Below are positions 52,176 through 64,000 of a stretch of DNA of 64,000 nt, piece after piece. Within the stretch, counting starts at the first letter, position 1, and each line of letters begins with the position of its first letter. The stretch is taken from contig CM068316.1 in NCBI GenBank assembly GCA_034766995.1, positions 16,294,071 through 16,358,070 on the forward strand, read 5' to 3'. A program made the translations under genes and the position numbers. The stretch comes from Acanthacorydalis orientalis (Eukaryota; Arthropoda; Insecta; Megaloptera; Corydalidae). The notes beneath the pieces are model-generated. The model worked only from the letters and a program-made list of their open reading frames with translations, was not told where the DNA came from and ran no database searches.

Positions 52176-52387
52176 CTTGCGAGCTACGTTTTTTTGATTG
52201 CTGCGTTTTTTCCATATACATTGTTTCACGTATTTCGCAATATGCGGAATATTTTCGAAACACTTTCTGAAAATACCATGTATTTCTGCACTCCATGTGA
52301 AGACGTATTTATGTATATGTTTGTATTAAAAAGTCATTATTTCAATACAATACTACGGCCAAAAATCTTATGTATAAAATCGCTTAG

Positions 52388-52390
<3 letters not shown>

Positions 52391-52452
<62 letters not shown>
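52391..52452. repeat. (TA)n microsatellite
   Basis: 62 bp TA tract. Confidence 0.95.
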
Positions 52453-52454
<2 letters not shown>

Positions 52455-52689
52455 CTGTTATAAAATTATTACTTGGCACTTTACATGTACAGTTTGTCAT
52501 TTCTTGTATTTAATTGACTAATAGTAAAATATATTAAGCTGAATATAATTACAACACTAGGATTTAGAAAAGACGGTATTTAGTGTATACATATACATGT
52601 ATTTATTTATATCTTGTATGTAACTCTATGTATGTGTAAATATTAAGTCTAGCAATCAGAAAGTGTTCGTATATCAAGTTTTTGGATGT

Positions 52690-52690
52690 A

Positions 52691-52756
<66 letters not shown>
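52690..52756. repeat. Compound (TG)n(TA)n microsatellite
   Basis: About 19 bp of TG then 48 bp of TA. Confidence 0.95.
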
Positions 52757-52758
<2 letters not shown>

Positions 52759-53557
52759 CATATACATCCATACATATAATATTGCAAAAATATAATATCA
52801 GTGTCGAGTATCGATATTTAATCCACTTGAAGTATTGTAATCAGAAATACTTATACCTGCAAATATTATCAAGTATTTCTACAGTGTTGTTAACCGTAAA
52901 CATGAAAAACATGACCTCCATTTTTTACTAATGATAATGCAATAACAACTATTATATTACATTCATAAAGAGTCAAAGGTTAAAGTATAATGGAAAATGA
53001 AAAAGTTGTGTAAATATTTAAAGATATATACTGAGATGGTATGAAATACTGTTTAATATTTACATTGTTTCAATATGATAAATTGATAACCCTTTGTTGA
53101 TCATGATTGTCTATCGTTTTCTAGTATTGAATGTAGGCCTCACAAGTTTTATTAGATGTTTTGGACAAGTAATGTAAACAATTGATAACTTTTTGAATTG
53201 CTATCGAGTTTTTTTGTTACGTATCTTATCTTGTACACTAAAAAATTCATTACCCCCCACTGTTACAAATTATCAAATGACTTTCTAGAATACTTTATTT
53301 TTTATGCTATCCTATTTTGATCCATTTGTATACATCTTAATGTGTAATCCTTGTAAACAATTTTGATTTAACCGACAGAAGTTACCTTATCTTTAAATAT
53401 ATCACCACCGGCATAGGTCTGAAATATGTTACCCATGCAAAGCCGACAAAATGGAGCATAACAAAGCGAAATTGTCATTGAATCATATGTCAAAGGTTAT
53501 TATATGTTCTAATTTATTTACTTTTTATAAAATTTATAATGATTTATTTTTGAGTTT

Positions 53558-53595
<38 letters not shown>

Positions 53596-54522
53596 TTATT
53601 TTTTATTCGTTTGATAGATACATTTAAAGCAAATAGAAATCAGATTTCAAATATAAGAAAGTGTTTGAATCTTTGTAATTGACGCATTATAAATTTTTTT
53701 CCTGTATGTATTTAGATAATTATGTACACAAAAAAGGAAAAATTGCAATTATAAATGAATGCTTTCATTATATTGACTTTTCAATCTTATCAGTCATTTT
53801 GGAAACTAAAGGTAAATGTTTTAAAGTATAAAATAATTAGAAAAACTAAAAATACTGTTGTAATTTGTTAGTGTAAATATCTGAAACACAGTGTATTTTT
53901 TACAATGTTAATCCTTTTGTTAATTAATAATGGATCTATTTATATGCACATAATGGGTCGTGCATATCAGTACAAACATTTAGAATGTGTTTTCGTTTCG
54001 TATAAAGGTGTAAACAATATATTTGTTTACCATTACTAAATTACAAAACTGATCTTGAATGTATGTTTATTTACATGAAGTTTTATCATAATTTTTATAT
54101 GAACTTTAATGAAATATTGAAGTGCTAAATTCTTATTCTAAAAATAACTTTTTATATTACAGTGTTTACAATAACAAGAGGAAAAGTACTAATTGATATC
54201 CATTTTTTTAATATTGTTGTGCTGGCTTGTTTGTTTACCTATATTAATAAACATGTACACAAAACATCGTTCGTTAATTTTCATTAACTTATTTTAATTT
54301 ACAGGAAATCATTAATTTTAATTAATTAAAATTATATTTGATACAAATCGTTATACTTATTAAGTTAAATTGTATTTTTATGATGTTGGTATTGTTGTTT
54401 ATCTCAATAATTATTCAATAATTAATATTTTATATGACATGTACATCTCAGAGCGAACTGAAAAATTATTACAAATGAATACTTTGTTTTATATCTAATG
54501 TAAAAGTGTGTGTGTGTGTATG

Positions 54523-54529
<7 letters not shown>

Positions 54530-54578
<49 letters not shown>
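54530..54578. repeat. (TA)n microsatellite
   Basis: 49 bp TA tract abutting the possible Tc1-type end. Confidence 0.95.
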
Positions 54579-54579
<1 letters not shown>

Positions 54580-55063
54580 CACTGGACAAAAATATATAAA
54601 TCATAAAATATTCACAAATCCAAAAGCTCTCTACATCTGCATTTAGTATGAAATAATAATGATCAAGTACATGACAATCTAAATATAAAAGTATAAATTA
54701 TGCGGAGGTCTTTAGATAATTGTTGTAGTTAGTTGTATATAAATTTCTGATTTTCTACTAGAAAAATAATAACATCGGAAAGTTACCATGTTTTAAATAT
54801 TTATAGTTTATAATATTTTTAATCTTTTTCCCATGAAAGTTCATATATTCATAAGAGCGATTGTGGGTATAAAAAAATAAGTACAGAGTCAGGGAAATTG
54901 ACATTTTTTTTTTATCACTAATTACCTTTTAACGTTAAAGGATATTATGCATGAAAAAATAACTATATATGGATTTTATTAGAAAAATTATTTAATTATT
55001 ACCACATATATTTTCATATGCGATGATGATTGAATACTCTATATCAAATACTATCTATATTAT

Positions 55064-55064
55064 A

Positions 55065-55147
<83 letters not shown>
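55064..55147. repeat. Compound (CT)n(TA)n microsatellite
   Basis: About 22 bp of CT followed by 62 bp of TA. Confidence 0.95.
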
Positions 55148-55150
<3 letters not shown>

Positions 55151-56212
55151 AAAACTGTTAAGAGTAAAGGAAGAGGTGTTCTTGAAAAGTATTTTAAATA
55201 AAAGAAATACGCTAATAAATAGTTTATTAAATATTATGAAAATATTTTTATGGTTAAGTATTCTTGCTCGTATTGTAGAAAAACTAATAACTGAAAAGTA
55301 TCTCCGGACATTTACCTCGATGAAGATAATCGCATTGAAAGCAAAATTACCAACAAATATAAGGATTATTTTTAATGTAATACAACAGTTCAATTATGTT
55401 AGAAGAAAATTAAATAAAACCTTCGCACATTTTAACAAGTGTACTCGTTTTCTTCAATGCAATTTACTTATCTCAGGAACAACTCAGGCATACTACTTTC
55501 CAAGTATTCATTTTTATAGTGTAAGAGTGTGATGGTCCATAATTTTTTTTTCCGTAATTTGTAATGTTTTTTTTTATTACAATTTCTACAATAATTGTTT
55601 ATATTAATTAGCATTTTTAAAATGTTTTGTTTTTGTCAATTACTTTCGAAATTATTTTAATTTCAATATTAAACAAGTGTTTTCCCCGTACTCTTATATT
55701 ATGGTTACCTTATATTTTTCTCAAACAGGGTCTGTGAATATATATATATATAAATAAGGGTGGGCGGAAGGAATATTTATTACCAATAAATGTCCAAAAG
55801 CATAGAAAGAATTGCAAGTTTACAATTTGAAACTTTCAGTTTCAGGAAGCACAGTTGAAAGCATAAAATATGCTGCAGATGATAGTTTTGTTCATAAAAT
55901 AACTCCTAAAGTAGGCTGATTTATTCAAACAATTATTATACATACTAAGGGGCTCCCCCCCTGATCAATAATGGTCGCTCTTTTTTAACAAATAACATAA
56001 ATTAGTAAATTATATGCTCAAATAATCTGCATAAAGTGTAAGTTGTAATTTTTTTATTAGAAAAGTTTATAAAAATTAAGAATAAAATACAATGTTAAAA
56101 TGTGTAACAATTTTTTTACTCCAAAGATTCAGTGATCTCCATCAATCAATCAGAACGCGAATAAAAATCATTTGACAACGATAGCAATAGGACTAATTTT
56201 AATTATAGAAAA

Positions 56213-56254
<42 letters not shown>

Positions 56255-57382
56255 TATAGGTCGGATACTTGTCATTTTATTAAATATATCTTTAAACAAG
56301 TTCATCTTCGTTTATAAAATATTGAATAAAATGAGTTTTGACACATATGATGTAAAAGCAAGTATCCTTTTAAGTATTATTTACACGTCTATTAATATTT
56401 TATTGTCACATTAATAAATTAATGTGTAAGTATAAACAATATCAAATGAAATTCAAATGAGACGCAAAAGTTTTATGGATGAGTACAAACTCCCGTTATA
56501 ATAAAGTACAGTTAATTTTTAAAATCTAGTACATTTTTATTTTATTGTTCATATAATTCACAGGTATAATAAATAGTTACAAAAAAATGTAAACAACTTG
56601 TAAGAAAAACATTTAGTGTTGATTTTGCGTGCGTTACACTTTCTTATAAAATTTCATTTGTGAACAGATCGCTGGTTAGTGCGGCACATTTTAATTAAAT
56701 GAATGTCTGTTATTTAGGTACTATATCTTAACGAAACAAGTACTTATTTTTCATGATTTCGAATAATAAAAGGTAGATGACACGATAAGTCAGTATGCTT
56801 TCTTACCTAGGCATATATATTTTTCTTTTATGAAATATTTGAGATTATAAAAATATTGTAATAGATACAATCGTATATACTCGTATAATCCACTATTTTA
56901 TTTTTATTAATATATTATATAGCCCGTTTAGTGACAAAATTTCTATGTTGTAACAAATAACAATAATAATAAAATTAGTAAGTAAAATTATTTATTTTTG
57001 ATATTTTCTTAGTCAGAATTGACGTTTGATATTAATAATATAGTATTTTACCACAATATTTTTTCATAATGGGTGCTTCACTTGCACAATCAAAATGTTC
57101 ACTTGTCTTTCTATTTACATGATTTTTCTATATGTTAGTGCTCTGAAAATAATTCAATCGAAATGGCGCATAAGTAACGATAAGAATGGTCAATAATCAT
57201 TCATTGATATATCAGTTTTATTTGCATATATTTAATTTTAAATAAAATAAAGTTTTTTTTACATTTTCTTCAGTTCACTGTGTAAAGTATTGCTTAGAAT
57301 TATGCAAATAATGATTTTATTTATAAAATACAATTTATTTAAGAAGCAATTTGGTGACATGCTTAATATATATTTGAAAATG

Positions 57383-57420
<38 letters not shown>

Positions 57421-57634
57421 TTTACATAAAAATATTAGAAATATATTTGTTGCATATTAAAAAAATGGCTGTGTTTTTTTTAAAACAACATATTTCTAAA
57501 CTCCAATAAACATTTACCAGAAGTGTTTACTTTTTATTAATAGATTTCTATTTCAATTAATCAAATTCTTAAATTGAAGTTAAATTATGATACACTGTTT
57601 AAGTAAATTTTATATTCATTTAATTTTTTTATAG

Positions 57635-57635
<1 letters not shown>

Positions 57636-57679
<44 letters not shown>
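57636..57679. repeat. (TA)n microsatellite
   Basis: 44 bp TA tract. Confidence 0.95.
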
Positions 57680-57682
<3 letters not shown>

Positions 57683-58925
57683 GACTAAAATATTATCAAT
57701 TTGCAATAATTGTGAAAGATAACTACTGTTGTAATTGTGAAAGATATTACCGTGATTCATATTTTAGTTGAAATAAAATTGTTGTACGATGATTCGTCGA
57801 AGATATGTTGCAAGAAGGAAAAAAGCATCTTGAATACTACGAAAAAATCATTATAATTCTTCCGAATGATAAATATTTCATTAATTTGAATTCTCCGTTT
57901 TTTCAAAGGAAACCACACAAAGGAAACGACGCATCAGTGACGAAGTCCATACACATGTGATTTTATTATATGTGTATGTATGTTTGTGTATATATATATA
58001 TATATATAAATATATATAAAAGCTCTTTGGTGGTTTTTGACTATTTTCTTTGATGATGTTCAATCATGAAAATTACAGTAAATTTAAATTCATTAGCACG
58101 CGATATTCAATTTAATTAAACAGAATATTTAATAAAATAATAGCAACTTTGATATTGTAAAATTTTTTTAATGTTTATATAAGTATCATTGTGAATATAA
58201 TTTCATATTTATATTTTTAGTGGTATTGACATTCAGTTTTATTTGTTTGCCTTAGATATATAATTATTAGAATAATTTATACATTAAGGACACACATTTA
58301 TGACATAGAAATATTTAAATTTATGCTTTATCATCTTGTTTGAATTTGACTGTATATTTTAGAATATATTGCGAACAGCAATACAATTCTATCAGTGTGA
58401 TTAAAATCGCTTTTTAAAACCTCTTTTGCACCCCACACACCACAAAAAAAGTTACCTGTCAATAGTGTTCAATAAATTACTGATAATTTTGATTGTTACT
58501 TAACTTATTTCGATGACAATGCCATCATCTTCAGAGCGCCAAGACAGAAAATACTAAAAAAAATATATATTTTAAATACAATGATCAGTAAATATAAGCA
58601 CGTAATGAAACATCGGTAAAAAAGGTTAAACACTATTAAACATTAAACATTTTTTTCCACATTATTATTAAACATTTTTGATAATGAAATAAAGTTTGTG
58701 ATTTGTGGGTGTGAAAAAAGAATACATTTGTGAAGATAATTGCTACATTAGTAACGTTTAAAAGAAAATTATTATATTTGAAACTGGATTTGGTTGTTTT
58801 ATATTAGTGTAGTTAGAACTCTTAATTCCTTATATCATGAAAAATAACATTTATCAAAAGTAAAATAAGATTTAGTTAATATAATTTTTACTTTTATGTA
58901 CCAAATTATAAAATTAATTTATTTC

Positions 58926-58927
<2 letters not shown>

Positions 58928-58991
<64 letters not shown>
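58928..58991. repeat. (TA)n microsatellite
   Basis: 64 bp TA tract. Confidence 0.95.
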
Positions 58992-58994
<3 letters not shown>

Positions 58995-59190
58995 ATATAC
59001 ATATAGTGTGTGTGTGGTGTCGTATTGACAAGATCATCATCATATAAGAAAGTTTTCTTATCTGTCAAACTTAAATCAATATGTTATGAAATATGTTTTT
59101 ACCATTAGAACAGAATTGTATAAACATTAATACAAAGTAGCAGTTTGTTAAAATAAATATTATATAAATAACATAAAAATATAGTAATAG

Positions 59191-59192
<2 letters not shown>

Positions 59193-59231
<39 letters not shown>
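59193..59231. repeat. (TA)n microsatellite
   Basis: 39 bp TA tract; similar ones lie at 59705-59741 and 61059-61098. Confidence 0.95.
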
Positions 59232-59234
<3 letters not shown>

Positions 59235-59698
59235 TGTACACAGTACAAAGTACACGGATAGTATATTAGGTTAAATGTACTTCTTTATTTTCTCACAGTC
59301 TTCAATATATTTTAAGATGTGTTCCTCGTCTGTGTACCCCATTATACTGTAGGCATTTCCGCTGTTTTATTTTATTTTATTTTTATTTTTTTGTTTCTAA
59401 CCAGCATACACTCTTAATGTGCGTATTTTTCTGTTATCATAATGAAAAGTGTTTTAGGCCTATTGTTATACTTTAGAGACAAAAATTTTTTTCATCTCTT
59501 CATATATTTCAAGTTCGTTGAGTTTTTTTTTAAAATCTTGTATAGGCTGTTGGATGTTTCTATCAAGTATACACAATGTTTGTTTCTTTATGATAAAAAT
59601 ATATTTATAAAGTATACTAATGAATTTATTTTTACTTTTCGTTTTCAATTCGTTCCAACTAATTTTTAACATTCGATATATTATATTAATATATTTGA

Positions 59699-59743
<45 letters not shown>

Positions 59744-60435
59744 CAGAACACTTCGATTTTATAGTCAACCACCACCGGAAATGTACTTATGATAACCGCA
59801 AGTTCAAGGTTAGGTGGTTATATTATTTTTAAACCTGATGTACTCTTCATATATACACATAACATACTTTAAGACATATTTATGTCCATGACAATTATTA
59901 GAATGTATAAAGTTATTCTGACTCCCCTACTAAAATGTAAATATGTCATAGATGTTCAGAATTGTATTAATACACTTTTATTATATACAATAAAATTCTA
60001 TTCGCATATTTAAAAATTAAAATCAAATGTTACAAATAAATCCTTGTTTAATTATATTTTATATTTGTGTATTATGGTCATATGACTCATTATTAAATTT
60101 GGATCGCTCTCAAAAGTTTTATACCCCCAGAGCATCTAGTTTTTAGACAGACCCTCTCTGTTTTTAGATTTTCTCATAGCATTTAATCATTGATTTCTCT
60201 CTGGATTATTTTATACTTCTTCATTCCCATCCAGTATTTCGCTATCAATTAGTTATCTTTTCTAATTGCAATATATATCACACATTTCAATTTCAAACTA
60301 TTTACTAATTTTATTATATCTGTAATGTGTATATCTTAAAGTTGACCTCTCTATCATGAGTTCGAATTTAACCTTGTAAAATATATCTTATATCTATTTT
60401 CTCAGATACTCTTATAATAAGCGTTGTTCTCAATA

Positions 60436-60476
<41 letters not shown>

Positions 60477-61053
60477 GTATATCAAGGTAGGAGATTCGTA
60501 TATATTCTTATTAAATATTATAATATTTGCATTCAAAATGTTCATAATTTTTATCTCAGTATAATTAATTACATATAACAAATATTTATTGAAAAGAAGA
60601 GTTTATATAGTTCTGTCGTTTTTTTTTAAAAAAAAAACTCAGAGATATAACATTTGAATAGAACTAATCACACGAATGCTTTAATCTAGTACATTTTTAA
60701 ACTTGAATTCGATTAAAGAGCAAATGTTTTATACAAATTGCAGTGTATTATGAATCATTCGTTGTATCATAGCCTTTGGAAATCTAGAATTATTTTGCAG
60801 ATTGAAGGCCGGCGACAGAAAGTGGCAGCAGCTTAGTTTGTTGTCTCTTGTAAAAGAGTTCCTGTATACAAATCAACTCTTAATGATCGACGATTCAATT
60901 GTATTTATTACTTTATAAAATTCTATTTTTATGTATTACATATAAACAAACAACATTTTTTATACTAATTTTGTTTTGAAATAAAGACGAATAATGGACG
61001 TAAGAACAATTTGTATAAAATGTCAGACTATTTTATAATGAAAACATTGTAAA

Positions 61054-61103
<50 letters not shown>

Positions 61104-61938
61104 TCTTTTCAATATTTTTATTTCCGAATTTGTAACTTTAAATCCACTTTTTATTATTCATTTTGCGTTTTTCTATCTTTATTATCAGTTAGATTTAATT
61201 TGTTTTTATATCTTTGTTATTAATGCAAATTTAGTTAGGTATTTTCAGTGACTTCTTAAGATTTGCCCATGCGTATACGTACATACATACATTTATACGT
61301 ATATAGTATTTATACTAGTAAATTATATAAATTAGCCATATTTATTATTGTGTGCAAAATGGAATTTTTTCGCATGAATATATTGTCAATAATCCGATCA
61401 CAGTCTATCTCCCCACACTGCCGTTTCTCGTCTATATGCTTCTCTTTGGAAACAAGTATTTCGCTTATAATACCTGTTGCCAGGCCAGGTTTCCTCTATA
61501 TACCATTTTTGCACGTGATTGCTTCGTGATGTTGTAAAATCTGTTTTACCTCCTCCTCATCCGTATTTAATTTTATGTATAACTGGCCTATACACTATAT
61601 GTATATAGTTTGCATGGAATGGTGGATCATTCTATTTTCATACAGTTACAAACTTTTTTCAGATCGTTATAATGATATTTAACGTTATTGTAAAGTAATT
61701 GTTGATAATTTAATAAACATATTAATGATTTGTAAGAAAACCAATTGAAATACCACTGCCGAACACCATTTATTATACTTCTGCTTTTGTTAGAAATTTG
61801 GAAATGTATTTCTTTACATTCGCCAAAAATATTCTGATAGCTAAGTTGACGACCTTTCACTAGATAAAACAGAATGTAAACGTTAATTAAAATTGTTATA
61901 TTATGTCATACACGGAAAATATTGTTTTTCATTATTAA

Positions 61939-62287
61939 CCCTTAGCTGCCACACTTATCTGGTATAACATAGCTGCCACATGGGGTCAATATGACCCCAG
62001 CGATTAAAAATTGTTATTGCAAAAAAACTATACAATATTTTGACGTGATTTTTTTTTCGTTTATACTGAAGGGTTACTTTAATGAATGGAATAGGTTATA
62101 TAATTAAAAATTAAATTGACTATTGAACAAAAATTGTAAGTCAGGAAATCTGAAAAAATTTCTATTTTTATAAAAAAAAATATATTTTGATTTGGGTGGT
62201 TGTAGGTATACATTTAAGAACTGTGTACTTTTAAAATACACTTAAAATAGGACTGGGGTCATATTGACCCACAGTGGCAGCTAAGGG
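61939..62287. mobile_element. piggyBac-type MITE, 349 bp
   Basis: Perfect 14 bp terminal inverted repeats CCCTTAGCTGCCAC (61939-61952) and GTGGCAGCTAAGGG (62274-62287), with TTAA outside both ends (61935-61938 and 62288-62291). Subterminal inverted repeats follow: GGGGTCAATATGACCCCAG near 61982 and CTGGGGTCATATTGACCCAC near 62253. No coding region. Confidence 0.88.
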
Positions 62288-62291
62288 TTAA

Positions 62292-64000
62292 AACATTTAA
62301 ATATATAAAAAATGTAAAACTTAATATTAATCATATTCTTTAAATTTTATATACGTGTATATTTGTAATAAACATGTATTTAAAATTAAAACACTGAAAT
62401 TTTACAGAAACTGATTTTGTCTTACAAAAAAAAATACTTTAAATAACTGAAAAATCATAAAATAACCTTCAAATATGATTAATTAATTTTTGTTTCAATA
62501 TCAGTATAGAAAAAAAAAACTAGAATTGAATAAAATAATTATTAATTACATTCATTATCATTGTCAAGTTCACAGTAGAATTGAGCACGTCTTCATTTAG
62601 TGATAAACAAATCTCATTTATTATGTTTTATAAGTTTTATTTTACAAATGCACCATCGAATACATATTGAAACATTGTTTTTAATATTTACATATACATC
62701 GATAAAACAATTCTATTATCGAAAATAGTTTAAACTTCCTTAACAAAAATACAATTCAGTATTTGTTTTAACTTCTTTTATTCCTTTTTCTAGCGCACAT
62801 GTTATATCTTTATTTATTTACCTATTTGTTTTGTAGATAAATTGAGTATTTCAATATTTATCTTCATTTTATAAAAATCAGTTATCCAGTTACAATATTA
62901 TCTTAATTAAATATTTTTTTTAAAGTAAAGAAGTGTGTTTGTGTAAACTAGAAGTGTATTGTTATTCATAGTATATTAATAATGTATATACAGGCCCATA
63001 AGTTTAAATTTGGAAAATGTATATCTCTTTCAAATGTTTTCATAATACGATTTAAACATATGTAAATCCATACTTCACAGTATATAAAAAATACATGCAA
63101 TACGATGTGTTCCACCATGAACGTTGAGTAGTATACTGTAAATTTTGGATTTTTTTAAATAATAAATTATGATTTTTTTAATAATGGAAGGATTTTATTG
63201 ATTTTTTTCCTGGTGGTTCTTGTCATTTTGGACCACTTCTAGTTTCGGTACGTGTGCCATCTTCGATCACTCATTATCGAAAATCGAACCAAAATTAGTA
63301 CTGGAAAACAGAAATTCAATTAATCTAAAAGGACAAAGCCCATCAAGGCAACGCATCAACCAGATCACAAATATAAGAAAAAAAATACAATTATAATTTT
63401 GTTTTTTTGCAGTATTGGTAGATTCTCTTTCACAAATTAATTATTAAGATCTGATCTTATCGATACGAGAAGGTTAATGAAATTCATAAATAGGACTAAT
63501 GATTATTTCAATTAATAAACATGTACGTGTATGAATATATCTCTTCGACTATTATAATGATGTTTACATTCTCACATTGATAAGAATAACTTTTATTTCT
63601 TATCGAATTAAAATTGTTATATACGTCATATGTTTATTTCAACATAATCAAGTGTTTTATAAGCCTTTAGATTTGTTTTTTCACCGACATTTGACAGATA
63701 TTTAATTTTAAAAAAGTGTAATTAAAAATATACTACACTATTTCTTCCTAAAAAAGTTGTGTAAAATCTATATCTGTGTTATATAAAAATATATACAATA
63801 TTTATAACAGAAAACTGCAACCCAGACACGTTTGTTTAATCCGTGAGTGAATAATAATTCAAGATGTGAATCTTTTGTACTAATATTAAATCATTCAAAT
63901 TCGTGATCTCAGGACAGAAATCAGAAAAATGTCGAATTGTTACGTAGTTTTTTTGCAGTTAGATCACATTTCCATAAATAAAATTAACATAATTCGATAT
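62292..64000. other. MYLIP intron 1 to window end, no feature seen
   Basis: AT-rich with no recognised exon or element; a slightly GC-richer patch at about 63210-63370 is unexplained. Confidence 0.45.

Larger units (their letters stand above)
52021..52240. promoter_or_regulatory. Second GC-richer island with two HNF4-type DR1 sites
   Basis: About 220 bp of higher GC in the intron, containing GGCACGGGCCGCCTGGTGAG at 52032-52051 and two DR1 sequences. It shares the 13-mer GGTACAAAGTCCA with the island 5.7 kb upstream, but the flanks differ, arguing against a simple duplicated repeat. Confidence 0.45.
52250..61934. other. MYLIP intron 1, distal part
   Basis: AT-rich, no exon recognised on either strand. 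Many TA tracts, CT and GA microsatellites (about 55064-55086 and 57402-57420), and a possible Tc1-type terminal sequence CACTGGACAAAAATATATAA at 54580 directly after a TA tract. Nothing else could be supported. Confidence 0.5.

Noticed and set aside
60771..60850. GC-richer patch after TTTTGCAG as possible MYLIP exon 2
   Set aside because: In the required phase it reads IEGRRQKVAAA then stop, not the expected Val-Cys FERM continuation.

Overview
This window is nuclear DNA from an insect. It is very AT-rich and packed with long (TA)n microsatellites. Its genes have small AT-rich introns, and its mobile elements are arthropod types (mariner, Tc1, piggyBac-type MITEs, LINE 3' ends). A hymenopteran-like genome is my best guess, but nothing here proves the order.

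Four protein-coding genes are supported, all on the + strand. (1) 5429-17618: focal adhesion kinase (FAK/PTK2). Sixteen coding exons were placed by joining splice sites in frame. They give about 1865 residues: FERM, autophosphorylation linker, tyrosine kinase, a very long low-complexity linker, the FAT domain and a 300-plus residue tail. (2) 21743-22110: COX6C, a 79-residue cytochrome c oxidase subunit in two exons. (3) 24741 to 36926 or 37277: an orthologue of nuclear receptor coactivator 6 (NCOA6), about 2871 residues in four exons, with several LXXLL motifs and an intriguing in-frame UGA near its end. (4) 41359-41445: the first coding exon of a MYLIP/Dnr1-type FERM-RING E3 ligase. No later exon is recognisable, so the last 22.5 kb is read as its first intron running off the window.

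Region by region: 1-5296 has no recognised gene and carries a deleted mariner and a LINE 3' end. FAK follows, with a Tc1 element in its first intron that was itself hit by a short retroposon. 17619-21742 is AT-rich spacer plus a likely COX6C promoter. The first intron of NCOA6 holds a piggyBac-type MITE. 37278-40800 is 3' UTR and spacer. 40800-41358 looks like the MYLIP promoter and leader. 41446-64000 holds TA tracts, a ~355 bp inverted repeat, a Helitron-like end, a second piggyBac-type MITE, and two GC-richer islands carrying five HNF4-type DR1 sequences.

The genes do not form a pathway: FAK serves integrin signalling, COX6C respiration, NCOA6 nuclear-receptor and histone-methyltransferase coactivation, and MYLIP ubiquitination. 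The most interesting regulatory observation is the pair of nuclear-receptor-type site clusters in the MYLIP intron. The most interesting coding observations are the NCOA6 UGA and the unusual repeats in FAK.
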